This document shows, piece by piece, positions 15,730-24,906 of a stretch of DNA of 64,000 bases (position 1 is the stretch's first letter; every line of letters starts with the position of its first letter). This stretch comes from JBGTBQ01 sp041749275 (GTDB taxonomy: Bacteria > Acidobacteriota > Blastocatellia > Pyrinomonadales > Pyrinomonadaceae). A program made the translations under genes and the position numbers. Where the stretch lies: NCBI GenBank assembly GCA_041749275.1, contig JBGTBQ010000014.1, forward strand, positions 6,426-70,425. Reading direction: 5' to 3'. Below the pieces are notes generated by a model that had not been told where the DNA came from, searched no databases, and saw only the letters and a program-made list of their open reading frames with translations.

Positions 15730-17583
15730 ATGTTTGAACGATTCAAGCGCGTGCGACTGCTCTACATCGTTCTGGGTACGATGCTTGTCATCAGCTTAGT
15801 GCCGCTCGGCATGGCCGGTTGGATGCTCTCGAACCGGAGCGCCAACGAACTGCGTTCGATTGAAGGGCGCTACCAAGCGCAGTTAGTGCAGGACAAGGCG
15901 CGGCAGATTGAGCTTTACGGGCAGCGTTACCGCTCCGTGGTGACGGGACTGGCGCGCGCGTTCGAGTTGACGGGCGGGATCGGAATTCTCGGCGATGCCG
16001 GCGGCGAGCAGCGCTTGCAAAAGACGGTTGAAGAGGACAAGAACCTGATTGCGCTGGCGATATTGCCGGTCGCCGGCACGCCGCACGTGGCCTACAAGTT
16101 GGAGTCCATCGGGCGCGAAGAGGTCAACGCGCGTCTGAACGCGACCCTCTCACACATGTCCGAAAGTGGCGTCCGCATCAGCGGGCCGCACGTCATTCGT
16201 TCGAGTCAGGAGATGGCGCTGACGGTCGCCACGCCCATCATGGGCGGCGGGGAAGGGAACGAGGTCGTCGCGGCGATTGTCGCCATCGTCTCTTTTCAGG
16301 AGGTGTTTTCGTCCGTCCAGCAACAGACCTCGATGAGCGAAAGCGAACTACTCGAACGCGGCCTGCCCGTCGTCTTCGTCATCAACCGAGACGGAAAGGC
16401 GGTCGCCCACCCGGACGCGCGCGTGGCCTTCGCCGAACGCTCGATGCGCGACTTGAAGGTCGTGCAGGAGTGGATAGCGGTCGGGCAACAGGTGAAATCC
16501 GCGCTCGCACCCTTCTCCGCCGAGAGAGACGGGCGCGATGTGAAGATGCTCGGCGCTTATGCCACCGCGCGCCTCGACGACGACGCGCGCCTCGGAGTCA
16601 TCGCCATTCAGGATGAGCAGGCGGCGCTCCGCTCCGTCACGGATATGCGGCGCCAGACCTACTTCATCAGCCTGTTTGCCGCGCTCATCACAATGCTTAT
16701 CGGCTTCCTCTCCGCCAAGCAGTTGACGCGCCCCGTGCGCGAGTTGGCCGAAGGCGCGCACCGCATTGCCAGCGGCGACTTCTCGCAGCGCATCAACGTG
16801 CGGAGCCGCACGGAGATCGGTGAGTTGGGTGACTCGTTCAATCAGATGACCGACCAGCTCGAACAACTCGTCGCCGATCTCAGGAACGCGGCGGCGGAGA
16901 ATCTTCAGTTGTTTCTCGGCACGGTGAAGGCGCTCGCCGCCGCGATTGACGGCAAAGACCCGTACACGCGCGGCCATTCGGAGCGCGTCGCACGCTTCTC
17001 GCTGGCGATTGCCGAACGCCTCGAACTGCCCGACGACGAGACCGAAAAGCTGCGGATCAGCGCGCTCTTGCATGATGTCGGCAAGATCGGGATTGACGAC
17101 AACATTCTGAAGAAGCCCGCCGCGCTGACCAACGAAGAGTACGAGATTATGAAGCAGCACCCGCAAAAAGGGTACAAGATCATGTCGCAGATTCCGGCGA
17201 TGCGCGACTTCCTGCCCGGCATGTACATGCACCACGAGATGATGGACGGGAACGGCTATCCGCAGGGTCTCAAGGGCGATGAGATTCCGATGCAGGCGCG
17301 GATCGTTTCGGTCGCTGACACTTTCGATGCGATGACGACCGACCGCCCGTACCAGAAGGGCATGAGTCTGGAGGATGCCGTCGCGCGCATCAAGACTTTC
17401 GTCGGCACGCGCTACGACGAGCGCGTCGTGGCGGCGCTGGTCGAGGCGTGCGAGACGGGACAGATCACGCCCGGTCGTGTCCGCCTCTCGAAGCGCGCCA
17501 AGGAACTAGCCGGGTCACTCAGCCTCAAGCCTTCCGTCGCCGTGCAGTCGTCGCCGGTATCCGAACGGACTCAGCCGGTTTAG
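15730..17583 (+). CDS. Membrane-bound cache-HAMP-HD-GYP cyclic-di-GMP phosphodiesterase
   Basis: 617 residues. A first TM helix (residues ~10-30) leads into a double-cache-like periplasmic domain (about 35-295), a second TM helix (YFISLFAALITMLIGFL), and a HAMP domain with LTRPVRELAEGAHRIASGDF. The C-terminal HD-GYP domain (about 395-590) has GHSERVARFS, LLHDVGKIGI, HHE and DGNGYPQGLKGDEI, so all metal-binding and GYP residues are present. Expected role: hydrolysis of c-di-GMP in response to an extracellular ligand. It sits alone with its own promoter; a PilZ protein encoded at 27263 could be a downstream effector in the same cell. Confidence 0.95.
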   Translation: MFERFKRVRLLYIVLGTMLVISLVPLGMAGWMLSNRSANELRSIEGRYQAQLVQDKARQIELYGQRYRSVVTGLARAFELTGGIGILGDAGGEQRLQKTVEEDKNLIALAILPVAGTPHVAYKLESIGREEVNARLNATLSHMSESGVRISGPHVIRSSQEMALTVATPIMGGGEGNEVVAAIVAIVSFQEVFSSVQQQTSMSESELLERGLPVVFVINRDGKAVAHPDARVAFAERSMRDLKVVQEWIAVGQQVKSALAPFSAERDGRDVKMLGAYATARLDDDARLGVIAIQDEQAALRSVTDMRRQTYFISLFAALITMLIGFLSAKQLTRPVRELAEGAHRIASGDFSQRINVRSRTEIGELGDSFNQMTDQLEQLVADLRNAAAENLQLFLGTVKALAAAIDGKDPYTRGHSERVARFSLAIAERLELPDDETEKLRISALLHDVGKIGIDDNILKKPAALTNEEYEIMKQHPQKGYKIMSQIPAMRDFLPGMYMHHEMMDGNGYPQGLKGDEIPMQARIVSVADTFDAMTTDRPYQKGMSLEDAVARIKTFVGTRYDERVVAALVEACETGQITPGRVRLSKRAKELAGSLSLKPSVAVQSSPVSERTQPV

Positions 17584-17753
17584 AGATTCAAACTAAAGAG
17601 CGCCGGGCAGTAGCCGGGAGCACGCGCGTCAACTGACAGCGCGGGCATCGGTGTGTGCCGTGCTCTCGTGGGCGTTCGTGCGAGACGGGGCCGGTTTGAG
17701 GTAGGATACCGCGGCTGGACATCTGGCGTCGGCCCGACGATTGGAGAGGGTGG

Positions 17754-19118
17754 ATGCGGTTGCACTACTTCAATGGGTGGTGGAAAGTGATTCAGTTGGC
17801 TCGTCTCTCGAAAATAAAAGTGTCGCGTGGTTTGGTGCTGCTTCTCCTCGTGTTGGCGGGCGGAGGATGCGGCGGCTGGTGGTCGTCCGCTCCGCGGCCC
17901 GCCGCCGCGACCCGCCCCGCGACCTCGTTCGACGACAACAGCGAAAACGTCATCCGCGAACTCGAAGTCCGCGTGAAGCGCGACCCCGAAGATTTCATCG
18001 CCTATAACAAGCTCTGCGGCTACTATCTTCAGCGCCTGCGCGAGACGGGCGACATCAGTTACCTCGAACTCGCCACGCGCGCGGCGCGCGCCTCGCTCGA
18101 CATCCTGCCCGTCGAGATGAACAAAGGCGCGCTGGCCGCACTGGCGCAGGCCGAATACGCCGCGCACGATTTCAATAAGGCGCGCGAGCACGCCCTCCTG
18201 TTGACGCAATACGAGCCGAACAAATCCTCTTCTCATCAAATACTGGGCGACGCGCTGCTTGAGTTGGGCGATTACGAAGGAGCGGCGGAAGCGTATCGGC
18301 GGATGGAGCAACTGGGCGCGGGCGGCGTCGGCGCCGAGACGCGGCTCGCGCGTCTGGCACTGCTGCGCGGTCAGACGGATGTTGCGCGGAAGCGATTTTC
18401 GACCGCCCTCAACGGTGCGCTCAATCAAACTCCGGCGGTTCGTGAGACCATCGCATGGTGTTGGTGGCAGCGGGGCGAAGTCGAGTTCGCAACGGGTGAT
18501 TACGAGAAGGCCGAGCAGTACTACGGTGAGGCGCTGTCGGTCTTCCCCGGCTACTTTCAGGCGCTCGCCGCGACAGGGCGCATCCGCGCCGCGCGCGGCG
18601 ACATGGCGGGCGCGCTTGAGCACTATGAACGCACCGTCCGTGCCCGCCCTGACCCGGCCTTCGTCGCCGCGCTCGGCGATTTGTATAAACTCGCGGGGCG
18701 TGAGGCTGATGCCGCCGCGCAGTACACACTCGTCGAGCAGATCGCGCGACTCAGCGCGCTCAACGGCGCGCTCTATAACCGTCAACTAGCGCTCTTCTAC
18801 GCCGACCATGACATGAAAGCTGAAGAGGGATATGCGCTCGCCGTCGAAGAATACAAGGTTCGGCGCGACATCTACGGCGCGGACGCGGTGGCGTGGACGG
18901 CGCTCAAGGCCGGAAAGTTGGGGGAAGCGCAGACGGCGATTAAAGATGCGCTCCGTCTCGGCACGAAGGACGCCCGGCTTCTCTATCACGCCGGTATGAT
19001 CGCCCACGCTTCGGGAGACCGTAATGCGGCCCGCGATTATCTCACGCGCGCCCTCGCGCTTAACCCACAGTTCGACCCGCTGCAATCAACGGTCGCGCGC
19101 AAGCATCTGGAAAACTGA
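17754..19118 (+). CDS. TPR-repeat lipoprotein
   Basis: 454 residues, with GGAGAGGG ahead of the ATG. A basic N-terminus and hydrophobic stretch end in a lipobox (LVLAGGGC), so the protein should be lipidated and anchored on the periplasmic side. The rest is helical repeats of the TPR class (for example ALGDALLELGDYEGAAEAYRR-like and FATGDYEKAEQYYGEAL segments), about eight units. The final repeat LLYHAGMIAHASGDRNAARD is canonical. It is probably a scaffold for an envelope complex; no specific partner is indicated. The neighbouring ftsY starts about 140 bases later with its own TATAAT. Confidence 0.8.
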   Translation: MRLHYFNGWWKVIQLARLSKIKVSRGLVLLLLVLAGGGCGGWWSSAPRPAAATRPATSFDDNSENVIRELEVRVKRDPEDFIAYNKLCGYYLQRLRETGDISYLELATRAARASLDILPVEMNKGALAALAQAEYAAHDFNKAREHALLLTQYEPNKSSSHQILGDALLELGDYEGAAEAYRRMEQLGAGGVGAETRLARLALLRGQTDVARKRFSTALNGALNQTPAVRETIAWCWWQRGEVEFATGDYEKAEQYYGEALSVFPGYFQALAATGRIRAARGDMAGALEHYERTVRARPDPAFVAALGDLYKLAGREADAAAQYTLVEQIARLSALNGALYNRQLALFYADHDMKAEEGYALAVEEYKVRRDIYGADAVAWTALKAGKLGEAQTAIKDALRLGTKDARLLYHAGMIAHASGDRNAARDYLTRALALNPQFDPLQSTVARKHLEN

Positions 19119-19207
19119 CGCGCGTCACACTCCACTTCGCGTCAGTCAGACCGCCATCACAGTTGCGAGAGCGGTGAGCGCTTTTGTTGTCGCGCGGCGG
19201 TTGCGTC

Positions 19208-19213
19208 TATAAT
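19208..19213 (+). promoter_or_regulatory. Perfect TATAAT -10 box upstream of ftsY
   Basis: TATAAT at 19208-19213, with a weak -35 (TTGTTG, 19184-19189) 18 bases ahead. Its location 48 bases before the ftsY ATG fits a promoter for ftsY. Confidence 0.55.
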
Positions 19214-19260
19214 CACTGACTTTGAATCGAGCATAAAATAGTAGAGGATTTATCTATCAC

Positions 19261-20643
19261 ATGGGACTTTTCTGGAGACGCAAAAAAGACGACCGTTACA
19301 TCACGCTCGGACTCAACGAACCCGCGGCGCAGACCGCCGAAGAGAGCGATGGCGCGGAAGCTGAAGCGCCCGCGAAACTCGAACCTCCCGCCGGCACAGC
19401 CACGGTTGAAGCCGCGCGGACGTTACTGCCCACACCGCCCGTCATCGAGCCTGTTGCGACGGGCGCACCGCCGACGCCGCTGACAGCACACGAATCAGGG
19501 TTGTCTGACGCGGAAAAAAGAGAGGTTGGCGTAAATGCGCGCACGACCCCCGTCGCTTCGCGGGCGGAAGGCGGCGCGGCCCACACCGACAACGGGCAAA
19601 CGGGGACTAGACAGCCGCCACCCGTAGCGCCCGTCCGTTCCTCGTTCCAAAATTCGGTGCTCGGTCTCGACCGCTCGATTGAAGAGTTGCAAGCCGAAGA
19701 GGCGGCGCTCGAACAGGTCTTTGCCACGCGCTTCCGCCGCGCCATCGAGGCAACGCGCGAGTCGCTCTCCGAGAAGATTGACACGGTCTTTCAGGGGCGC
19801 AAGGTCATTGACGCTGACCTGCTGGACGAACTCGAAGAAGCGCTCATCGCCGCCGACATCGGCGTGCAGACAACCGTTGACATCCTCGACACGGTGCGCC
19901 GCGGCATCTCGCGCAAGGAGATCGGCGACATCGAGGCGCTCAAGGGCGCGCTCAAACACGAACTGCTTTCGATCCTTCAGCAGTCCGAGCGTGAGGGCGT
20001 CGCTTCCGAAGAGAGCGTGCCGGAGTCGGTCGCGCCCTACGTCATCATGGTCGTCGGCGTCAACGGCGTCGGCAAGACGACAACCATCGGCAAGCTCGCG
20101 CAACGCATCAAGGCCGAGGGCAACGACGTGCTCATCTGCGCGGCGGATACCTTCCGCGCCGCCGCCACCGACCAGCTCGCCATCTGGGCGGAGCGCACCG
20201 GCGTCCCGCTCATTCAGCAGAAGCAGGGCACCGACCCGGCGGCAGTTCTCTTCGACGCGCTCAAAGCGGCGAAGGCAAGAAATTCCGACGTGCTCATCGT
20301 GGACACCGCCGGGCGTCTCCACAACAAGGCGAACCTGATGGCCGAGCTTGAGAAGATGAAGCGCGTCGCGGGCCGCGAGGTCGAAGGCGCGCCGCACGAG
20401 ACGCTCCTCGTTCTCGATGCCGTGACCGGGCAGAACGGATTAGAGCAGGCGCGACAGTTCCTCAAGGTCGCGGGCGTGACCGGCATCGTCCTGACCAAGC
20501 TCGACGGCACGGCCAAAGGCGGCATCGCCGTCGCCATCGCGCGCGAACTGCGGCTGCCGATTCGCTACGCCGGCATCGGTGAAAAGGTTGACGACCTCGT
20601 CGTCTTCGACCCGGAGCAGTATGTCAACGGACTCTTCAACTGA
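19261..20643 (+). CDS. ftsY: Signal recognition particle receptor FtsY
   Basis: 460 residues. GTPase that docks SRP-ribosome complexes at the inner membrane. An N-terminal acidic, Ala/Pro/Thr-rich region (1-140) serves as the membrane-binding A domain. The helical N domain follows ([16 protein letters not shown]... to about 250). The G domain carries [15 protein letters not shown] (P-loop, about 267), [20 protein letters not shown] (about 348) and [10 protein letters not shown] (about 412), ending with the FtsY-typical [23 protein letters not shown] heptamer repeat array begins directly after the stop codon. Confidence 0.97.
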   Translation: MGLFWRRKKDDRYITLGLNEPAAQTAEESDGAEAEAPAKLEPPAGTATVEAARTLLPTPPVIEPVATGAPPTPLTAHESGLSDAEKREVGVNARTTPVASRAEGGAAHTDNGQTGTRQPPPVAPVRSSFQNSVLGLDRSIEELQAEEAALEQVFATRFRRAIEATRESLSEKIDTVFQGRKVIDADLLDELEEALIAADIGVQTTVDILDTVRRGISRKEIGDIEALKGALKHELLSILQQSEREGVASEESVPESVAPYVIMVVGVNGVGKTTTIGKLAQRIKAEGNDVLICAADTFRAAATDQLAIWAERTGVPLIQQKQGTDPAAVLFDALKAAKARNSDVLIVDTAGRLHNKANLMAELEKMKRVAGREVEGAPHETLLVLDAVTGQNGLEQARQFLKVAGVTGIVLTKLDGTAKGGIAVAIARELRLPIRYAGIGEKVDDLVVFDPEQYVNGLFN

Positions 20644-20740
20644 GTTCAAAGTTCAAAGTTCAAGGTTCAAAGTTAGAATTGCGACAACGCGCCTTGAGCT
20701 TTGGCTTTGAACTTTGAACTTTGAACTTTGAACTTTGAAC
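20644..20740. repeat. Inverted heptamer array (GTTCAAA)4 ... (TTTGAAC)5
   Basis: Four GTTCAAA copies (20644-20671, one with a substitution) begin on the base after the ftsY stop. Five perfect TTTGAAC copies (20706-20740) face them. The right arm contains the probable TTG start codon of ribD (20728) in its fourth copy. The folded RNA would sequester that start. Confidence 0.9.
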
Positions 20741-21843
20741 TAGAATCAGATGAGCGCTTCATGCGTCGCGCCCTCGAACTCGCCGCGCGTGGACGGGGGC
20801 AGGTGAGTCCGAGTCCGCTCGTCGGCTGCGTGATTGTTGACGAAGCGGGTGAGACGGTCGGCGAAGGTTACTATGTTTACGAGCAGGTGAAGCACGCTGA
20901 AACGCTCGCGCTTGAACAGACGGGCGCGCGTGCGCGCGGCGCGACAGCGTTCGTCTCGCTCGAACCGCACGCGCACACGGGGCGGACGCCGCCGTGCACC
21001 ACGGCTCTCATCAAGGCGGGCGTCCGCCGCGTCGTGGCGCCGATTGAAGACCCGAACCCGCTCGTCTCAGGCAAGGGCTTCGCGCATCTACGCGAGGCCG
21101 GTGTCGTCGTCACGACGGGCGCGCTGGCGCAAGAAGCCACGCGGCTGAACGAAAAATATATCCACGCGATGCGCGAGGAACGACCCTTTGTCCACCTTAA
21201 ACTCGCGTGCTCGCTCGACGGTCGCATCGCCACGCAAACGGGCGACGCGCGCTGGATCACGGGCGAAGAATCGCGCGCGCGCGTTCATAAATTGCGGCGC
21301 GAGTGCGACGCCATTCTTGTCGGGGCCGGGACGGTGCGGCAAGACGACCCGCTCCTGACAGATCGAAGCGGCCTCGCACGTCACCGCCCGCTCGTCCGGG
21401 TGGTGCTCGACGAACGCTTGCAACTGCCGCCCGACTCGAACCTCGCGCGGACTGCGAGCGAAACACCAGTCATCGTCTTCACTTCGACCAGCGCGTGCGC
21501 TGAAAAAGTCGCTCAGTTGGAAAAAAGCGGCGTGGAAATCGTGCGCGATGCTTCCGGCGGGCGCGACCTCGGCGCGGTCTTAAAGGAGTTGCACCGCCGC
21601 ACACTGCATAGCCTGTTGGTCGAAGGGGGCGCGAACGTCGCCGGGCGTTTTCTCGAAGCCGGCCTCGTCAACAAGGTGAGTTTCTTCATCGCCCCCATCA
21701 TCATCGGCGGCGACGCTCGGCCCGCCATCAGCGGCGCAAACGCACTCACCATCAGCGAGGCGCATAAACTCCGCGACCTCGAAATCACGCGCCATGGCGA
21801 CGACATGGAGATCACCGGCTACTTGAAAACAGATGTCAGATGA
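20728..21843 (+). CDS. ribD: Bifunctional riboflavin biosynthesis deaminase/reductase RibD
   Basis: 371 residues from TTG 20728; an in-frame ATG at 20761 would remove the family-typical DERFMRRALELA start, so the TTG is preferred although it lies in a heptamer repeat and has no Shine-Dalgarno. The N-terminal deaminase (about 1-145) has HAE (VKHAETLAL) and the second zinc motif. The usual EPC is EPH here (SLEPHAHTGRTPPC), giving His-His-Cys zinc ligands in place of His-Cys-Cys. The C-terminal reductase (about 150-371) has LKLACSLDGRIAT, RVHKLRRECDAILVGAGTV and the GGANVAGRFL nucleotide-binding segment. It catalyses two successive steps of riboflavin synthesis. The last residues and the TGA stop are encoded by another heptamer repeat. 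Confidence 0.93.
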   Translation: MNFELESDERFMRRALELAARGRGQVSPSPLVGCVIVDEAGETVGEGYYVYEQVKHAETLALEQTGARARGATAFVSLEPHAHTGRTPPCTTALIKAGVRRVVAPIEDPNPLVSGKGFAHLREAGVVVTTGALAQEATRLNEKYIHAMREERPFVHLKLACSLDGRIATQTGDARWITGEESRARVHKLRRECDAILVGAGTVRQDDPLLTDRSGLARHRPLVRVVLDERLQLPPDSNLARTASETPVIVFTSTSACAEKVAQLEKSGVEIVRDASGGRDLGAVLKELHRRTLHSLLVEGGANVAGRFLEAGLVNKVSFFIAPIIIGGDARPAISGANALTISEAHKLRDLEITRHGDDMEITGYLKTDVR

Positions 21844-22088
21844 TAGATGTCAGATGTCGGTGGAAGACAATGACTATAGCAATTTGCAATTGGATGCGAC
21901 TACATCAACGACCGTTTAGAGGCGGGCCATGCCCGCCGTCTCAAGTTGACTACATCAACGACCGTTTAGAGGCGGGCCATGCCCGCCGTCTCAAGTTGAA
22001 CCGGCGGGCATTGCCCGCCTCTAAACGGTCGCACACAATTGCAAGCCGATATAACATCTAACATCTAACATCCGACATCCGACATCCG
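21830..22088. repeat. Nested palindromic repeat: heptamers around a MITE-like element (family B)
   Basis: Outer arms are heptamers: four (C/T)AGATGT-type copies (21830-21857, overlapping the ribD end) and five ACATCTA/ACATCCG copies (22054-22088, ending four bases before the rsmA ATG). Inside lies a 161-base element (21884-22044) with terminal inverted repeats TTGCAATTG...TGCGAC / GTCGCA...CAATTGCAA. It contains a 50-base unit repeated in tandem (21898-21947 and 21948-21997), each with a GGCGGGCCATGCCCGCC hairpin. The right arm GCCCGCCTCTAAACGGTCG is complementary to the unit's start. Confidence 0.85.
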
Positions 22089-22092
22089 ATTT

Positions 22093-22932
22093 ATGCGTGC
22101 AAAGAAGAGGCTGGGGCAGAACTTTCTGGTTGACGAGAGCATCGCGGGTCGCATCGTCCGCGAGTTGCAGCCGCGCGCGGACGAAACCATCATCGAGATC
22201 GGGGCGGGACAGGGCGCTTTGACGGCGCGACTCGTCGAAAGCGCGGGGCGGTTGATCGCCATTGAGTTCGACCGAGACCTCGTGCCGGCACTGCGTGGAC
22301 GTTTCGCGGCGCGTGAGAACTTCGAGCTTATCAGCGCCGATGCGCTCGACATTGACTATTGCTCGGTCATCGCCCCGGACATTGCGGCCCGCGTCGTCGC
22401 CAATCTTCCTTACAACATCTCGACCGCCATCCTGCAACGTCTGATCGAATACCGCCACTGCATCACGGAGATGGTCCTGATGCTTCAGCGCGAAGTCGTG
22501 GAGAGGATCGCTGCCCCGGCAGGTTCGAGCGAGCGCGGATTCCTCTCCGTGTTCATCGAGGCGCATTGCGAAGTCGAGAAATTATTCGACGTGCCGCCGG
22601 ATGCGTTCCGCCCGATCCCAAAGATTTGGAGCGCGGTCGCGTGCCTGCGAATGCACGAGCGAATCCCGGTGGAGGTCGGTGACTCAAAGCTGTTGTGGCA
22701 GGTCGTGAGCGCGGGCTTCGCGCAGCGGCGCAAGACGATCTACAACAACCTGCGTGCGGCGCCGGAAGGATTGCGCGCGCTCGTCGAAGCCGCGGGCGGC
22801 TCGGCCATGCTACTGGAAGCGGCGGGAGTCGAGCCGTCGCGCCGTGCCGAAACACTGACGCTGCAAGAATGGTCGGCGCTCGCCCGCAATCTGCAACCAC
22901 CGCCAGTTGAACACGCAGACGCAGTGGAATAG
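22093..22932 (+). CDS. rsmA: 16S rRNA (A1518/A1519) dimethyltransferase RsmA/KsgA
   Basis: 279 residues. Dimethylates two adjacent adenosines near the 3' end of 16S rRNA. Motifs: GQNFLVDESIAGRIV at the N-terminus, the SAM-binding loop IEIGAGQGALT, acidic IEFDRDL, and catalytic NLPYNIST (motif IV). The C-terminal helical domain has FAQRRKTIYNNLR, typical of KsgA. The ATG directly follows a heptamer array and has no Shine-Dalgarno, so translation may depend on the unstructured leader or on readthrough from upstream. Confidence 0.96.
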   Translation: MRAKKRLGQNFLVDESIAGRIVRELQPRADETIIEIGAGQGALTARLVESAGRLIAIEFDRDLVPALRGRFAARENFELISADALDIDYCSVIAPDIAARVVANLPYNISTAILQRLIEYRHCITEMVLMLQREVVERIAAPAGSSERGFLSVFIEAHCEVEKLFDVPPDAFRPIPKIWSAVACLRMHERIPVEVGDSKLLWQVVSAGFAQRRKTIYNNLRAAPEGLRALVEAAGGSAMLLEAAGVEPSRRAETLTLQEWSALARNLQPPPVEHADAVE

Positions 22933-22948
22933 GTAGGCATGGAGGGAT

Positions 22949-22990
22949 GATGAAGAGGGAGCGTTGATTGGTCAACGCTCCCTCTTCATC
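22949..22990 (+). terminator. Strong hairpin after rsmA
   Basis: A perfect 19-base stem (GATGAAGAGGGAGCGTTGA and its complement) with a TTGG loop, 16 bases after the rsmA stop. No T-run follows, so it may act as an mRNA-stabilising or Rho-assisted terminator rather than a classical intrinsic one. Confidence 0.7.
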
Positions 22991-23083
22991 CTCTGGTTCT
23001 TCACGGTCTTCAACACTGTGTCTTAGTCCAAAAATTATTAACCCGCGAGCCGCGCCTTCAGTCAACAGGTGAAACATGACTTG

Positions 23084-23092
23084 TGTTATACT
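23084..23092 (+). promoter_or_regulatory. Extended -10 promoter of the RNase J gene
   Basis: TGTTATACT at 23084-23092 is a perfect extended -10; the -35 region is poor. The predicted transcript start near 23099 lies inside the longest possible ORF, which supports the downstream GTG start. The same nonamer precedes rnpB (49758-49766). Confidence 0.65.
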
Positions 23093-23157
23093 GCATGGCT
23101 ATCAAGCCCCCTTGTCTAATGCAACCAGCGCCAGTTGGTTGGGAGAGAAAGAAAAAA

Positions 23158-24825
23158 GTGAGTAATGTAATTGAGATAATCCCGCTCGGCGGAGTCGGCG
23201 AGTTCGGGATGAACTGCATGGGCGTGCGCTACGGCGACGATATGATCGTCGTGGACGCCGGAATGGGATTCCCCGAAGAGAGCGTTTACGGCGTTGACGT
23301 ATGCGTGCCGGACTTCGATTTTCTCGAAGAGTACCGCGACAACATCATCGCCGTCGTCCTCACGCACGGGCACGAGGATCACCTCGGCGCGCTTCCCTAC
23401 ATCCTGAAGAAATTCAACGTGCCGGTCTACGCCTCGCACTTTACGGCGGGTCTCGCCGAAAGCAAACTCGAAGAGCACGGCCTCACGGACGACGTGCTGC
23501 TGCACCGCGTCGAACCGCGCGAGACGGTCGAGATCGGAGAGTTCGAGGTCGAGTTCATACGCGTCTCGCACTCCCTGATTGACTGCTTCGCGCTCGCCAT
23601 CAAGACGCCTGCCGGCACGATCATCCACACCGGCGACTACAAGGTTGACGAAACGCCGGTCATCGGCGAGCCGATTGACCTCCGGACTTTGCGCCGCTAC
23701 GGGCAGGAGGGCGTGCTTGCGCTCACCTCCGATTCGACGAATGCCACCGTACCGGGGCGCACGCCGTCGGAGCGCGCCGTCATTCCGGCCTTTGAAGAGA
23801 TATTCGAGGAGACGGAGGGGCGCATCATCGTCGCCGCGTTCGCCTCTTCGATTCACCGTCTTCAGATCGTGCTCGACGTGGCGCAGCAGTTCGACCGCAA
23901 AGTCTGTGTGCTCGGTCGCTCGATGTTGAAGAACGTGGAGATCGCGGAGCGGCTCGGTTATCTCGACATTCACGACATGATCGTCCCTTTGAATGAGGCG
24001 AAGAAATTGCCGGATGGGGATGTCGTCTATCTCGTCACCGGCTCGCAGGGCGAAGCCCGTGCGGCGCTCTCGCAGTTGGCGACCGGCTCTTACAAGGGTC
24101 TCTCGATCCGCGAGGGCGATACGGTCGTGCTCTCGGCGCGCATCATCCCCGGCAACGAGCGCGCCATCTCGCGTCTGATCGGAGAAATCTACAAGCGCGG
24201 CGGCAACATCATTGACGAGAAGCGCCGCCTCATACACGTCAGCGGCCACGCCTCACAGGAGGACATCCGCATTATGACCGAAGCCGTCCGGCCACGCTTC
24301 GTTATCCCCGTCCACGGCGAGTACCGGATGCTGTACCGGCATAAAGAGTTTCTCAAGAATCACTGCGACTTTCCGGAAGCGAACATCATCCTCATTGAAA
24401 ACGGCGACGTGCTCGAACTCGGCGAGGGTCACGCCGAGGTGATTGACAAGCGCGAAGTGAAGCGCACCTTCATTGACGAGTCGGGGTTCGAGGAGATTGA
24501 CAACGAGACGGTGCGTGAGCGCAAACAACTCGCATACGACGGAGTGGTGACGCCGGTCGTCACGTTGCGCGAAGAGACGGGCGAACTTGAATCGCCGCCC
24601 GAAATCGCCACGCGCGGTCTGATGGGGATTGACGGCGACGGCGCGAGCAGCAGCTTCATGCGTGACATGCAGCGCGTCGTTACCGAAGCGGTCGAAAAAT
24701 CGCCCGCCGCCGAGCGACGCGACACAAGCCTCCTGAAAGAACGAGTCCGCGTCGAACTCAAACGCTACATCCAGAAGCAGACTGGCGCGCGGCCCGTCAT
24801 CATGCCGGTCGTCGTACAGGTCTGA
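23158..24825 (+). CDS. rnj: Ribonuclease J
   Basis: 555 residues from GTG 23158. The longer ORF from 23083 would begin inside the promoter -10 box, and GGGAGAG lies just ahead of the GTG. RNase J is a 5'-3' exo- and endoribonuclease of mRNA and rRNA. The metallo-beta-lactamase motif is LTHGHEDHLGALPYI, with further metal ligands in HTGDYKVDETP. The beta-CASP part has ALTSDSTNA, VAAFASSIHR and SGHASQEDIRIM, followed by the PVHGEYRMLYRH segment. A C-terminal domain of ~120 residues is present. It is a single-gene unit with its own promoter; the heptamer block 24833-24860 follows. Confidence 0.95.
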   Translation: MSNVIEIIPLGGVGEFGMNCMGVRYGDDMIVVDAGMGFPEESVYGVDVCVPDFDFLEEYRDNIIAVVLTHGHEDHLGALPYILKKFNVPVYASHFTAGLAESKLEEHGLTDDVLLHRVEPRETVEIGEFEVEFIRVSHSLIDCFALAIKTPAGTIIHTGDYKVDETPVIGEPIDLRTLRRYGQEGVLALTSDSTNATVPGRTPSERAVIPAFEEIFEETEGRIIVAAFASSIHRLQIVLDVAQQFDRKVCVLGRSMLKNVEIAERLGYLDIHDMIVPLNEAKKLPDGDVVYLVTGSQGEARAALSQLATGSYKGLSIREGDTVVLSARIIPGNERAISRLIGEIYKRGGNIIDEKRRLIHVSGHASQEDIRIMTEAVRPRFVIPVHGEYRMLYRHKEFLKNHCDFPEANIILIENGDVLELGEGHAEVIDKREVKRTFIDESGFEEIDNETVRERKQLAYDGVVTPVVTLREETGELESPPEIATRGLMGIDGDGASSSFMRDMQRVVTEAVEKSPAAERRDTSLLKERVRVELKRYIQKQTGARPVIMPVVVQV

Positions 24826-24832
24826 GAATCGG

Positions 24833-24860
24833 AAGTCAGGAGTCAGCAGTTAGCAGTCCG
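24833..24860. repeat. Heptamer array AAGTCAG-GAGTCAG-CAGTTAG-CAGTCCG
   Basis: Four degenerate heptamers start seven bases after the RNase J stop and end 10 bases before the longest possible ACT-gene start. They are similar in sequence to the array at the recJ end, but no opposing arm is evident here. Confidence 0.6.
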
Positions 24861-24906
24861 ATGATGCCTCATGCCCTCTTCCGCTTGGAATTTGTCCACT
24901 GCCTTT

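Noticed and set aside
21898..21997. CRISPR-like tandem repeats
   Set aside because: The two 50-base units are directly adjacent with no spacer, and there is no cas gene in the window.
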